Part shown: positions 53,185 through 62,013 of the stretch, piece by piece
How the letters are laid out: the number at the start of each line of letters is the position of its first letter
Position numbering within the stretch: the first letter of the stretch is position 1
DNA from: Streptomyces sp. NBC_00271
GTDB lineage: Bacteria > Actinomycetota > Actinomycetes > Streptomycetales > Streptomycetaceae
Direction of reading: 5' to 3'
Assembly (NCBI RefSeq): GCF_036178845.1
Contig: NZ_CP108070.1
Location: 1,488,001-1,552,000 of the forward strand
DNA length: 64,000 nucleotides
The notes under the pieces: model-generated
Databases searched by the model: none
What the model saw: the letters and a program-made list of their open reading frames with translations, nothing else
Told to the model about the DNA's origin: nothing
Translations under genes and position numbers: made by a program

Positions 53185-53862
53185 ATGAAGGGTGATCTCT
53201 TTTCCAGTGACCACATGGTGCAGCCCGCCGTCACGCCGGGCATGACCATCCAGAACGCCAAGTCGATCAAGTACGCCGTCAACGGCGACATGCTCGCGCG
53301 CCAGGGGGCGATGATCGCCTACCGGGGGAATCTGCAGTTCGAGCGCAAGGGCCAGGGCGTGGGCGGCATGCTCAAGCGGGCGGTCACCGGTGAGGGACTG
53401 CCGCTGATGACGGTGCGCGGACAGGGCGAGGCCTGGTTCGCGCACGAGGCGCAGAACTGCTTCATCATCGACATCGAGCCGGGCGACCTGTTCACCGTGA
53501 ACGGGCGCAACGTCCTGTGCTTCGACTCCACGCTGTCGTACGACATAAAGACCGTGAAGGGCGCGGGCGTCACCGGCGGCGGCATCTTCAACAGCGTCTT
53601 CAGCGGTCACGGCAGACTGGGGCTGATCTGCGAGGGCAACCCGCTGGTGATACCCGTCTCGCCGCAGCAGCCGGTGTACGTCGACACGGACGCGGTCGTC
53701 GGCTGGACCGCGCAGCTCCACACCTCTCTGCACCGCTCGCAGTCGATCGGTTCGATGATCCGCGGCGGCTCGGGCGAGGCCGTGCAGCTGAAGCTGGAGG
53801 GCGACGGCCTGGTCGTCGTACGGCCGAGTGAGGCGACTCCGCAGAAGGCACAGCAGCACTGA
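53185..53862 (+). CDS. AIM24 family protein
   Basis: The 225-residue protein has the AIM24/TerD-like beta-solenoid pattern: GMTIQNAKSIKYAVNGDMLARQGAMIAYRG, LPLMTVRGQGEAWFAHEAQN and FTVNGRNVLCFDSTLSYDIK. Bacterial AIM24 proteins are of unknown function; the yeast namesake is mitochondrial. ATG 53185 is preceded by no strong ribosome-binding site. A terminator follows. Confidence 0.9.
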   Translation: MKGDLFSSDHMVQPAVTPGMTIQNAKSIKYAVNGDMLARQGAMIAYRGNLQFERKGQGVGGMLKRAVTGEGLPLMTVRGQGEAWFAHEAQNCFIIDIEPGDLFTVNGRNVLCFDSTLSYDIKTVKGAGVTGGGIFNSVFSGHGRLGLICEGNPLVIPVSPQQPVYVDTDAVVGWTAQLHTSLHRSQSIGSMIRGGSGEAVQLKLEGDGLVVVRPSEATPQKAQQH

Positions 53863-53879
53863 CGCCGGGGGGACGGCGA

Positions 53880-53909
53880 AAGGGGCCCCGCCCGATGGCG
53901 GGGCCCCTT
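53880..53909. terminator. Bidirectional terminator between AIM24 and M4 protease genes
   Basis: AAGGGGCCCCGCC and GGCGGGGCCCCTT form perfect 13-bp arms around a CGAT loop, with TTCT after the right arm. It serves the convergent gene pair. Confidence 0.85.
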
Positions 53910-53952
53910 CTACTGGCGCCTTCTTCTGGCGCCGTCCTTCTCGTCCCGTCCG

Positions 53953-55728
53953 TCAGCGTCCGGCGGCCGGAGTGTTGGCGGTGGTGACATTGACGGCGGA
54001 CCACGCCGCGTCCACCGCCAGGTACTCGGCGCTGGTCGCCCCGTACATGTCGGCGGCGGCCTTGAGGGTCGCGGTCCGCGCGTCGTGGAAGTCGGTCGTG
54101 GAGACCATGTAGCGGGTCAGCGCGCGGTAGAAGATCGCGGTCGCCTTGGCGCGACCGATGCCGGTCACCCGCGAACCGTCGTACGTCGGCGAGTCGTACT
54201 TCACACCGCCGATCGTCTTGCGGCCACTGCCCTCGGCGAGCAGGTAGTACGCGTGCGAGGAGACGCCGGAACCGGCGTGCACCTCGGTGTCGTACGCCGC
54301 GGGCGACCAGTAGTCGATGGTGCCCTCCAGCTTGTCCAGGGAGGGGTGGTCGAGGCGGCGCAGGAACTTCTGGGCGAGGCCCAGCTTCTCGCCCATGAGG
54401 TAGTTGGGCGGGTTCTTCGGGTTGTTGGCGGAGAACTCGACGTTGGACCCGAAGATGTCGGCGAGTGACTCGTTGAGTGCGCCCGGCTCGCCGTACTGGT
54501 TGCCGTCCGCGTCCACCCGGGTGGGTTCGAGGGCGGCGGTGGCGTCGACGACGCCGTGGGTCAGCTCGTGGCCGGTGACGTCCAGGACGACCAGCGGCTT
54601 CTTGAACATGTCGCCGTCACCGTCGCCGTAGAGCATGCAGCCGCACGTCGAGTCCCAGAAGGCGTTGCCGACCTTGCGGCCGAAGTGGACCATCGCGCGG
54701 GCGCCGGTGCTGTTGTTCTTGATGCCCTTGCGGCCGAAGGTCTTCTTGTAGAAGTCCAGCGTCTGGGTGATGCCGTACTGGGCGTCGACCGCGGTGGTGG
54801 TCCGGTTGGCGGTGGTGCCGGTGCCCCACTTGTTGGTGGTGCTGGTGAACTTCGTGCCGCGCGAGAAGGCTTCCAGTTCCGCGCCCTTGGCGTCCCGGGT
54901 CTCGGTGTTCCACCGGGTGGGGTCCTTGAGGAGGAAGCTGGTGCGCGCGGTCCGGGTCGTGGTCAGCGTCACCTTGCCGGCGAAGAGGGAGATGCCGCTG
55001 CCGGTGGCCTTGACCGGGTAGCGGGCGGCCGCCGTCGCGCCGAGGAGGCCGGCCGGCTGGGTGGCCACGCCCGTCACCGGGGTCGCCGTCTCGCCCTTCT
55101 CGCGCAGCGTCTTCTCCAGGTGCGGCGAGATGAACTCGTCGCTGTCGGGGGTGTTGCTGCGGATCCGACCGCTCTGCGCGTCCACGACGACCGTGCGGGA
55201 GGCACCGGCCTCGGTGGTGTCGCTGTCCGTCACGCGCACCCGGTAGGCGAGGGCGGCGGCGCCGTCGCGGGCGTCGACGACGAGTTCGGCGCTGCCCGCG
55301 TCGCCCTGGGCGACCGCGGCGGCCTTCTGCTCGGCCTGCTGGGGCGTCAGCTTCGCCTCGGTCGTGGCCGGCTTTACGGCGTGGTCGGCGGCCCTGGTCA
55401 CGCCCAGGTAGGCGGACTGCTTGCCGAGGTGGACAACGAGGTCGCCGCCGAGCACCGGGAGCCCCTGGTGGCTGCGGACGAAGCGGACGTGCTGCTTGCC
55501 GTCCGGGTCCGTCATGACGTCCGTGGCCCGCAGGGTGTCGCCCGGGCCGACACCGGTGGCCTGGGCGTGGGCGAACGCGGCGGCCCGGGCGGCCTCCACC
55601 GGCGAGGAGGCCGAAGTCGCGGCGCGGGCGGGCGAGTCGGGCGCCGCGAGGGCGGGGCCCGCCGGAAGCGTGGCCGCCGTCGTCACCGCGACGGCGATCG
55701 CCACGCGGCGTATGTGGGGTCTACGCAC
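53953..55728 (-). CDS. Secreted M4-family neutral metalloprotease (thermolysin-like)
   Basis: The 591-residue preproenzyme starts at GTG 55728 after GAAGGAA. It has a signal peptide (VAIAVAVTTAATLPAGPALA), an FTP/PepSY propeptide (about 60-190), and an M4 catalytic domain. The zinc site is DVTGHELTHGVVD, and the third ligand Glu is in LNESLADIFGSN. The active-site His region is GSGVSSHAYYLLAEG. It hydrolyses extracellular protein. It is likely one of several exported hydrolases made by this locus. Confidence 0.95.
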   Translation of the reverse strand: MRRPHIRRVAIAVAVTTAATLPAGPALAAPDSPARAATSASSPVEAARAAAFAHAQATGVGPGDTLRATDVMTDPDGKQHVRFVRSHQGLPVLGGDLVVHLGKQSAYLGVTRAADHAVKPATTEAKLTPQQAEQKAAAVAQGDAGSAELVVDARDGAAALAYRVRVTDSDTTEAGASRTVVVDAQSGRIRSNTPDSDEFISPHLEKTLREKGETATPVTGVATQPAGLLGATAAARYPVKATGSGISLFAGKVTLTTTRTARTSFLLKDPTRWNTETRDAKGAELEAFSRGTKFTSTTNKWGTGTTANRTTTAVDAQYGITQTLDFYKKTFGRKGIKNNSTGARAMVHFGRKVGNAFWDSTCGCMLYGDGDGDMFKKPLVVLDVTGHELTHGVVDATAALEPTRVDADGNQYGEPGALNESLADIFGSNVEFSANNPKNPPNYLMGEKLGLAQKFLRRLDHPSLDKLEGTIDYWSPAAYDTEVHAGSGVSSHAYYLLAEGSGRKTIGGVKYDSPTYDGSRVTGIGRAKATAIFYRALTRYMVSTTDFHDARTATLKAAADMYGATSAEYLAVDAAWSAVNVTTANTPAAGR

Positions 55729-55887
55729 TGAGTTCCTTCGAACGGGGACGGCCGGCGTCGCCAACCGCCCTGAGACACGGCGTCGTTGAACGCCGTGGAG
55801 GCTGTCGGGCCCTCCCGACAGATGCGACGAGGGGGGCGGTGGTTGCCCGACGAGGTCCACCAACCCGCACATGTGATCGAGGTCGCA

Positions 55888-55923
55888 GCGCCTCCGGCCC
55901 ACAGCGGAGGGAGCCGGAGGCGC
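55888..55923 (-). terminator. Hairpin after the polyprenyl synthase gene
   Basis: GCGCCTCCGGC and GCCGGAGGCGC make perfect 11-bp arms with a 14-nt loop, 7 nt after the stop codon on the minus strand. Two smaller hairpins (55780-55820 region, ACGGCGT/ACGCCGT and CTGTCGGG/CCCGACAG) follow. Confidence 0.6.
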
Positions 55924-55930
55924 GCAGGTG

Positions 55931-56986
55931 TCAGATCGTGCGGTGGGCGAGGGAGGAGAGGAGCGTCCGCAGGTCCGCGGCGGGGCGCGGGGCCAGGGAG
56001 GCTCCCGCCAGCAGGGTGTCCGCCGCGGTGAGATGCCGGCGCGCCGCGCCCAGGGCCGCCGTGCGACCGCCGGCCCGCTCGACCAGGGTCGCCGCCCGGC
56101 GTACGGCGCCGTCATCGAGGACGGCGGTGGAAGCGAGGAGTTCGGCGAGCGGGGAGCGGCCCGGCTCGGCCAGGGCGGCGAGAACGGGGAGGGTCTTCTT
56201 CCCGTGCCGCAGATCACCGTGCACGGGCTTCCCGGTGACGGCCGGATCGCCCCAGATGCCGAGCAGGTCGTCGGCGATCTGGAAGGCCACCCCGAGATGC
56301 CGTCCGGCGCGGTCCAGGGCGGCGGCGGTCTCCCGCGGCGCGCCCGCCAGCCCGGCCCCGAGGGCCAGCGCGCAGCCGAGCAGGGCACCGGTCTTGTGCT
56401 CGGCCATCGCCTCGTACTCCCCCGCACTCACCGCGTCGGGGCCGGTCCAGGGGCGGTGGGCGAACAGCAGGTCGTCGGCCTGACCGCGGACCAGGTCGCG
56501 CGAGGCCCTCGTCAACCGCCGCACGGCCGCCGGGGCGTGGGAGGTCGCGGGCGCCGTGGTGAGGGTCTCGACGGCCAGGGCGAAGAGCGCGTCGCCCGTG
56601 AGGACGGCGGGGCCGGTGCCGTACGCCTTCCACACGGCGGGGCGGCCGCGGCGCAGCGCGTCGCCGTCCATGATGTCGTCGTGCAGGAGCGAGAAGGTGT
56701 GCAGCAGTTCCACCGCCACCGCGCCCGGCACGCCCGCCTCGGCGGAGCCTCCGGCCGCCTCGGCACCGAGCACGGCGAGTGCCTGTCGTACGCCCTTGCC
56801 CTGACGGTGGGTCGCGGGGGCGCCGCCGACCTCGCAGCGGCCCAGCGCGTAGCCGGCCATCTCCGCCACCCAGGGGTGCAGCCCGTCGATCGCCTCCGCG
56901 AGGGCCGGGGCGACCAGTTCGCGGCAGCGCGCCAGGATCTCCGGGGCGGCGGGCGGCGCCGTCAGGACCGTACGGGGAGAGGTCAT
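55931..56986 (-). CDS. Polyprenyl diphosphate synthase (trans-isoprenyl synthase)
   Basis: The 351-residue enzyme has the first Asp-rich motif DDIMD at 103-107 (LLHDDIMDGDALRRGRP) and a second motif DDLLG at 239-243 (QIADDLLGIWGDP), where the last Asp of DDxxD is Gly. The KKTLP motif and a G(K/R)P block are present. It condenses isopentenyl diphosphate into a farnesyl- or geranylgeranyl-length product. ATG 56986 overlaps the TPR gene stop (ATGA), so they form an operon. Confidence 0.9.
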   Translation of the reverse strand: MTSPRTVLTAPPAAPEILARCRELVAPALAEAIDGLHPWVAEMAGYALGRCEVGGAPATHRQGKGVRQALAVLGAEAAGGSAEAGVPGAVAVELLHTFSLLHDDIMDGDALRRGRPAVWKAYGTGPAVLTGDALFALAVETLTTAPATSHAPAAVRRLTRASRDLVRGQADDLLFAHRPWTGPDAVSAGEYEAMAEHKTGALLGCALALGAGLAGAPRETAAALDRAGRHLGVAFQIADDLLGIWGDPAVTGKPVHGDLRHGKKTLPVLAALAEPGRSPLAELLASTAVLDDGAVRRAATLVERAGGRTAALGAARRHLTAADTLLAGASLAPRPAADLRTLLSSLAHRTI

Positions 56987-58041
56987 CGGGCTGCCTCCGT
57001 GTCCGCGCCCTCCGCCGGAGTGAGGCCGAGTTCCGTCCGCGCCCGTTCGACCATCTCCCGGGCGTGTCGCAGCCCGATGCCCTCCAACACGCGGGCCAGT
57101 TCGGTGAGTTCGGCGGCGGTCTCGGCCCGGTCGCGGCCGAGCCTGGCCAGGGACTTGACCAGCCCGAGCCGGGACAGCGCCCGCCCGCGCGGCTCGCTCA
57201 TCGCCTCGAACTCCGCCAGTGCCTGCGCGTAGAGGTCCCGGGCTCGCTCATAACGCCCGGCCCGATAGAGGACGTTGCCGCGCATCTTGTGGTTGTAGGC
57301 GAGTGCCCCGGACAGGTTCATCGCCCGGCAGGACACCTCCGCCTCGCTCAGCAGTGCCAGCGCGCGGTCCGGATCCCGGTCGCGTACGGAGACGATGTCC
57401 GCGAGGCCGCGCAAAGCCCAGGCGTGGCCGCGCCGGTCCTCGGCGCGCGCGGCGATCTCGGCCGCTTCCTCGAACATGGCGTACGCGGTGTCGTAGGCAC
57501 CGGTGTTGCGGTGTATCTGCGCGATGCCCTCCAGGGCCCACACGGTGTGGCGGGCCTCGCCGCGCTTGCGGGCCTCGGCCAGCAGTTGTTCGTGCAAAGC
57601 GGTCACGGCGGCGTAGTCGCCCTGGATGCGGCCGGTCTCCGCCATGCCCGCCAAGGAGTAGCCGCGTACGACGACGTCCCCGGACTGCTTGCCGAGTTCG
57701 GCGGCCAGTCGCAGCAGCCGCCAGGCCAGCGGGAACGCCCCGCGCTGGCGGGCCAGGGTGCCGCCGCTCCACAGCGCCCACGCCATCGCGCCGGTGTCCC
57801 GGGCCTCGCGGGCGGTGCGGTAGCTCGCCTTCCATGCCCGGTCGGCGTCGGCCACCTGCCCGAGCCTGCGGTGCGCCTCGGCGACCGCCAGGCCCGAACG
57901 GGCCGCCTCGGCACGGGCGCCCACGCGCTCGGCGGCGCGCAGTTGCTCGGTACCCGCCGCCAGGACATCGGTCAGCGAGGAGTTCACGGACAGGGTGGTC
58001 AAAGCGCCCTGGTACTCGGGGGCGAAGGCCTTGCCGTACAT
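56983..58041 (-). CDS. Tetratricopeptide repeat protein
   Basis: The 352-residue protein is almost entirely TPR helices (GLAVAEAHRRLGQVADADRAW, SLAGMAETGRIQGDYAAVTAL, EGIAQIHRNTGAYDTAYAMFEE, KMRGNVLYRAGRYERARDLYAQAL). It has no DNA-binding domain of its own. It resembles the sensor part of SARP-TPR regulators and may bind a partner protein or peptide. It is translationally coupled to the polyprenyl synthase. ATG 58041 follows AAAGGGATCC. Upstream lie four GTATAC-type repeats with a 13-bp period. Confidence 0.85.
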   Translation of the reverse strand: MYGKAFAPEYQGALTTLSVNSSLTDVLAAGTEQLRAAERVGARAEAARSGLAVAEAHRRLGQVADADRAWKASYRTAREARDTGAMAWALWSGGTLARQRGAFPLAWRLLRLAAELGKQSGDVVVRGYSLAGMAETGRIQGDYAAVTALHEQLLAEARKRGEARHTVWALEGIAQIHRNTGAYDTAYAMFEEAAEIAARAEDRRGHAWALRGLADIVSVRDRDPDRALALLSEAEVSCRAMNLSGALAYNHKMRGNVLYRAGRYERARDLYAQALAEFEAMSEPRGRALSRLGLVKSLARLGRDRAETAAELTELARVLEGIGLRHAREMVERARTELGLTPAEGADTEAAR

Positions 58042-58107
58042 GGATCCCTTTCGATCGGCTGACTTTCACGGATCGGCGGCACCCGACGACTCGACTCTGT
58101 ACCTCAC

Positions 58108-58153
58108 GTATACACACCACGTATACACACTCTGTATACATGGAGCGTATAGT
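58108..58153. repeat. Four GTATAC-type repeats at 13-bp spacing
   Basis: GTATACA begins at 58108, 58121 and 58134, and GTATAGT at 58147, each exactly 13 bp apart. The intervening bases are also similar (CACCAC, CACTCT). The array lies 67 bp upstream of the TPR start on its promoter side and is a candidate multi-copy operator. GTATAC is palindromic, so orientation is undefined. Confidence 0.7.
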
Positions 58154-58301
58154 GTGCTGGATTTCCACTCGTGAATCCATGCCGTATCGCGGTTGTCACG
58201 CCGCCCATCCGTTGTCGATCAAGACGGCGACGGCGTGCGCCAGGTTGCCTGTCGCGAAAAAGAAGCGCGAACCTCCTTCGCTCCAGGCATAGTTGCGCCA
58301 C

Positions 58302-59231
58302 GTGTCAGACAGAGAACCAGAAGCGCAAACGATCCCCGAGGGCCCGATGCGTCCCGGCGAGTTCCCGATCGACGCCTCGCTCGTGCGACGACTGCTGGCC
58401 GCGCAGTTCCCACGGTGGGCCGAGCTGCCCCTGAAGCGCTTCCCGTCGGCGGGTACCGTCAACGCCCTGTACCGGCTCGGCGACGACCTGGCCGTACGCC
58501 TCCCCCGGATCGAAGGGGGCGCCGAGGACGTGGCCAAAGAGGCGCACTGGGTTCCCCGCCTCGCCCCGCTGCTCCCGGCCGCCGTCCCCGAGATCCTCGC
58601 CACCGGCACTCCCGGCGAGGGCTATCCGTGGCCCTGGATGGTGCAGCGCTGGCTCGACGGCGAACCCCCGCACGCCGGCCGTCTCACCGATCCGCTGCCC
58701 CTGGCCGCCGACCTCGGCGCCTTCGTGGCCGCGCTGCGCCGGGTCCGGCTGCCCGACGGGCCGACCGCCTACCGGGGTGTGCCGCTGTCCACCGCCGATG
58801 CCATGACGCGCGCCGCGCTCGACGAGCTGCGCGGCACGATCGACACCTCCGCCGCCACCGCTGCCTGGGAGGCGGCGCTCGCCGCGCCCGCGTGGACCGG
58901 TCCGCCCCTATGGGTCCACTCCGACCTGATGCCCGGCAATATGCTCACCCGCGGGGGCCGGCTCGACGCCGTGCTGGACTTCGGCACCGTCGGCGTCGGC
59001 GACCCGGCCTGCGATCTCATCCCGGCCTGGAACCTGCTCCCCGCCGAGGCGCGGGACACCTTCCGCCAGGCGGCGGGCGCCGACGACGCCACCTGGGCAC
59101 GGGGGCGCGGCTGGGCCCTGTCCATGGCGCTCATCCAGCTCCCGTACTACCGCGTCACCAATCCGGTGATCGCCGCCAATGCCGAGCACGTCATCCACGC
59201 GGTGCTCACGGAGGCCGACGACAGGCCCTGA
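58302..59231 (+). CDS. Aminoglycoside phosphotransferase (APH) family protein
   Basis: The protein (about 309 residues) has an APH kinase fold: the ATP-binding start FPSAGTVNALYRLGDDLAVRLPR, the Brenner motif WVHSDLMPGNML (catalytic Asp and metal Asn) and LDFGTVGVGDPACDLIPAW. The family includes antibiotic resistance kinases and sugar or choline kinases; the substrate cannot be told. GTG 58302 has no clear ribosome-binding site. TTG 58293 or ATG 58347 remain possible. It is followed closely by an AlkB-type gene. Confidence 0.85.
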   Translation: MSDREPEAQTIPEGPMRPGEFPIDASLVRRLLAAQFPRWAELPLKRFPSAGTVNALYRLGDDLAVRLPRIEGGAEDVAKEAHWVPRLAPLLPAAVPEILATGTPGEGYPWPWMVQRWLDGEPPHAGRLTDPLPLAADLGAFVAALRRVRLPDGPTAYRGVPLSTADAMTRAALDELRGTIDTSAATAAWEAALAAPAWTGPPLWVHSDLMPGNMLTRGGRLDAVLDFGTVGVGDPACDLIPAWNLLPAEARDTFRQAAGADDATWARGRGWALSMALIQLPYYRVTNPVIAANAEHVIHAVLTEADDRP

Positions 59232-59240
59232 GACATCAAT

Positions 59241-59260
59241 GGAACGTATATTCGAATACG
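59241..59260. promoter_or_regulatory. Palindromic SOS-box-like site upstream of the AlkB-type gene
   Basis: GGAACGTATATTCG (59241-59254) differs at two outer positions from the actinobacterial LexA pattern CGAAC-N4-GTTCG. It overlaps a palindrome CGTAT-ATTCGA-ATACG (59245-59260). It lies 16 bp before the dioxygenase ATG, which suits damage-induced control. Confidence 0.5.
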
Positions 59261-59275
59261 GAGTAGGCTGGAGGC

Positions 59276-59902
59276 ATGTCCACGCACCTCCAGGGCTCGC
59301 TGTTCGACCAGACCGACGAGCTCCACCTCAGTCAGTTGAACGCGATGCGCCGGACGGTCCTGGGCGACGGGGCCTGGATCGACCTGTTGCCCGGATGGCT
59401 CGGCGGCGCCGACGCCCTGTTCGCACGGCTCGTCGACGAGGTGCCGTGGCGGGCGGAGCGGCGGCAGATGTACGAGCACGTGGTGGACGTACCGAGGCTG
59501 CTCGCGTACTACCGGACGGGCGACGCGCTGCCGCACCCGATCCTCGACGAGGCGCGACAGGCGCTGTCCGCGCACTACGCCCGTGAGCTGGGCGAACCGT
59601 TCACCACCGCGGGCCTGTGCTACTACCGGGACGGCCGCGACAGCGTGGCCTGGCACGGGGACCGGATCGGGCGGGGCGCACGGGAGGACACCATGGTCGC
59701 GATCCTCTCCGTGGGCGCTCCGCGCGACCTGTTGCTGCGCCCGCGCCGCGGCGGGGAGACCGTACGGCGCCCGCTCGGACACGGCGACCTGATCGTGATG
59801 GGCGGCTCCTGCCAGCGCACCTGGGAGCACGCCATTCCCAAGACGGTGCGGGCTGCGGGGCCGCGGATCAGCGTCCAGTTCCGCCCGACCGGCGTGAACT
59901 GA
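59276..59902 (+). CDS. alkB: AlkB-like 2-oxoglutarate/Fe(II) dioxygenase
   Basis: The 208-residue protein has the AlkB ligands His127-x-Asp129 (AWHGDRIG) and His185 (RTWEHAIP), and the 2-oxoglutarate-binding arginines R197 and R203 (RISVQFRPT). AlkB-type enzymes remove alkyl groups from DNA or RNA bases. ATG 59276 follows GGAGG. It lies 45 bp after the phosphotransferase gene, and a LexA-like palindrome sits in that gap. Confidence 0.93.
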   Translation: MSTHLQGSLFDQTDELHLSQLNAMRRTVLGDGAWIDLLPGWLGGADALFARLVDEVPWRAERRQMYEHVVDVPRLLAYYRTGDALPHPILDEARQALSAHYARELGEPFTTAGLCYYRDGRDSVAWHGDRIGRGAREDTMVAILSVGAPRDLLLRPRRGGETVRRPLGHGDLIVMGGSCQRTWEHAIPKTVRAAGPRISVQFRPTGVN

Positions 59903-59941
59903 GACGGGGGCGGGTGTTCCCGTCCGGCAGCGTCCTTCGCC

Positions 59942-60532
59942 TCACGGCGTCAGGAGTGCCTGGACCGTGGGGCCGTACCGGTCGACGATGTCCTCGATCG
60001 CGGTGGCGCGCAGCTGCGTGCCGCGTGCGATGCCGTACATCGCACCGAGCCCGAGCAGTGTGCCGACGGCGAGTTCGGCGCGCAGGCCCGCGTCGGGGCC
60101 GCTCAGCCGCAGGGCGAGGCGGTCACTGACCTGGGTGCGGAAGTTGGCGCGCATGATGTCGCCCTGGTCGCCCTGGCGCGGGGCGAAGATGATCCGCAGG
60201 ACGGGGTCGGCTCCGCGCTCGGTCTGGCCGACGAGCACCTGGCGGACCATGTGGGGGCCGAGTTGGTCCAGGGGTGCGTCCAGGAGGGCGGCGGCATCCG
60301 TCTCGAAGGACATCACGCGCCCGAAGAGCGCGTCCTTGTTCCCGAAGTACTTGAGGATCAGCGGAGCGCTCACCCCCGCGCGGTCGGCGATCGCCTTGAG
60401 CGTGATGTCCGCGTGGGCGTGCCGGGCCATCAGATGGCGGGCCGCGCGGAGGATGGCCGCCTTCGTGGCCTCGGCGTCGCGGCGCGGTGGGGCGATCGGG
60501 GTCGCGCTGAGGCCGGGGGGCGGAGTGGACAC
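59942..60532 (-). CDS. TetR-family transcriptional regulator of an MFS exporter
   Basis: The 196-residue protein has a TetR helix-turn-helix (TKAAILRAARHLMARH, ITLKAIADRAGVSAPLILKYFGNKDALFGRVM) and a ligand domain. GTG 60532 follows AAGGAG and lies 5 bp after the MFS stop, so it is the second gene of an exporter operon. The palindromic operator before the MFS gene is its likely target. Confidence 0.92.
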   Translation of the reverse strand: MSTPPPGLSATPIAPPRRDAEATKAAILRAARHLMARHAHADITLKAIADRAGVSAPLILKYFGNKDALFGRVMSFETDAAALLDAPLDQLGPHMVRQVLVGQTERGADPVLRIIFAPRQGDQGDIMRANFRTQVSDRLALRLSGPDAGLRAELAVGTLLGLGAMYGIARGTQLRATAIEDIVDRYGPTVQALLTP

Positions 60533-60537
60533 GGTGC

Positions 60538-61983
60538 TCAGGCTCCTTCGAATGCCTCGTCCCGAGGTGCGTCCGCACTGCTGGAGGCCCGTCGGGTGTC
60601 GCCGAGGCCGGGGTCGGCGGGTATGACGAGGGCGGCGACACAGGCCACCAGTGCGACCGTACCCGCCATGGCGAAGGCCAGCAGATAACCGTGCAGCGTG
60701 GGGATCGGGGCACCGCCGACGAGGCTGGTGTGGTGGACCAGGATGGCGGCGACGGCGGCGCTGCTCACGGCCTGGCCGACGGTGCGCATCAGCACGTTGA
60801 CGCCGTTCGCGGACGCGGTCTGACCGGCGGGCACCGCGCGCAGGATGAGGGTGGGCAGCGCCGAGTAGGAGAACGCCGTGCCCATCGCGCAGACCGCGGA
60901 GCCCAGCAGGATCACCAGCAGGCTGTGGCTGTTGATGATGCGTATGCCGTAGCCGGCGGCGATGACCAGGGTGCCGAGGGCCAGCGTCACCCGGGCGCCG
61001 CGGGCCGCCGAGATACGCGCCGAGACCGGCGAGAGCAACAGCATGATCACCCCGCCGGGCAGCAGGACCAGGCCCGTCGCCACGATGGACAGCTCGAGGC
61101 CGTAGCCGGTCGCCTTGGGCGCCTGCACCAGCTGCGCCGTCACCAGGGAGTTGGCGTAGAAGGCGAAGCCGGTCAGGAGCGCCGCGACATGAGGCAGGGC
61201 GACACGGGGGCTGGTCGCCAGTTTCAGGTCCACCAGGGGGCGTGCGGTACGCAGTTGCTGCGCCCACCACAGGCCGAGGACGCAGACGCTCCCGACGAAC
61301 AGACCGAGGATCCGGGGGCTGGTCCAGCCCCACTGGCCGCCCTGTGACACCCCCAGCAGCAGACAGGACAGTCCGAGGGCCAGGCCCAGCGCGCCGGTCA
61401 TGTCGAAGCGGCCCGGCTCGCGGACGGGCGACTCGCGCACCGCCCACCAGGCCAGCGCCGTCCCGAGGGCGCCGACCGCGGTCGTCCCCCAGAACATGAC
61501 GTGCCAGCTGGCGTACTGAACCACCATCGCGGCGATCGGCAGGCCGAGGGCGGCGCCGATCCCGACGGTGGAGCTCATCAGCGCCACCGCGGAACCCGTG
61601 CGCTCGGGCGGTAGTTCGTCCCGCAGGAGACTGATCGACAACGGTACGACGGCGGCCGCGGCCCCTTGCAGGGCTCGGGCCGCGATGAGTATGCGGATGT
61701 CGGACGTGAGGGCGCACATGAGCGAGCCGACCGTCATCATCCCGAGGGCGATCAGCAGCACCTTCTTCTTGCCGTACATGTCGCCGGCGCGGCCCAGCAC
61801 GGGGTTGAGCACCGCTCCGGTCAGCAGCGTCGCCGTCACCATCCAGGACACGGCCCCCGCCGACGCACCCGTCAGCCGCGGCAGGTCGGGCAGCAGCGGC
61901 ACCACCACCACCTGCATGACGGCCATGAGACTCCCGCCGAGCGCGAGGACCGGGACCGTCAGTCGGTCACGCAGTGCCACCAT
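60538..61983 (-). CDS. DHA2-type MFS drug exporter
   Basis: The 481-residue protein has about 14 membrane segments and the DHA2 features LTGAVLNPVLGRAGDMYGKKKVLLIAL (motif A) and LPIAAMVVQYASWHVMFW (motif C-like). These exporters remove antibiotics or other hydrophobic compounds with proton exchange. ATG 61983 follows GGAGA. A double palindrome upstream and the adjacent TetR gene suggest induction by the exported compound. Confidence 0.92.
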   Translation of the reverse strand: MVALRDRLTVPVLALGGSLMAVMQVVVVPLLPDLPRLTGASAGAVSWMVTATLLTGAVLNPVLGRAGDMYGKKKVLLIALGMMTVGSLMCALTSDIRILIAARALQGAAAAVVPLSISLLRDELPPERTGSAVALMSSTVGIGAALGLPIAAMVVQYASWHVMFWGTTAVGALGTALAWWAVRESPVREPGRFDMTGALGLALGLSCLLLGVSQGGQWGWTSPRILGLFVGSVCVLGLWWAQQLRTARPLVDLKLATSPRVALPHVAALLTGFAFYANSLVTAQLVQAPKATGYGLELSIVATGLVLLPGGVIMLLLSPVSARISAARGARVTLALGTLVIAAGYGIRIINSHSLLVILLGSAVCAMGTAFSYSALPTLILRAVPAGQTASANGVNVLMRTVGQAVSSAAVAAILVHHTSLVGGAPIPTLHGYLLAFAMAGTVALVACVAALVIPADPGLGDTRRASSSADAPRDEAFEGA

Positions 61984-62013
61984 GAACTCTCCAGAAGTCG
62001 GCGCGAAGAAGGT

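Noticed and set aside
55729..56427. N-terminal extension of the M4 protease frame
   Set aside because: The frame stays open but overlaps the polyprenyl synthase gene and lacks protein features. GTG 55728 with GAAGGAA and a signal peptide directly after is the better start.
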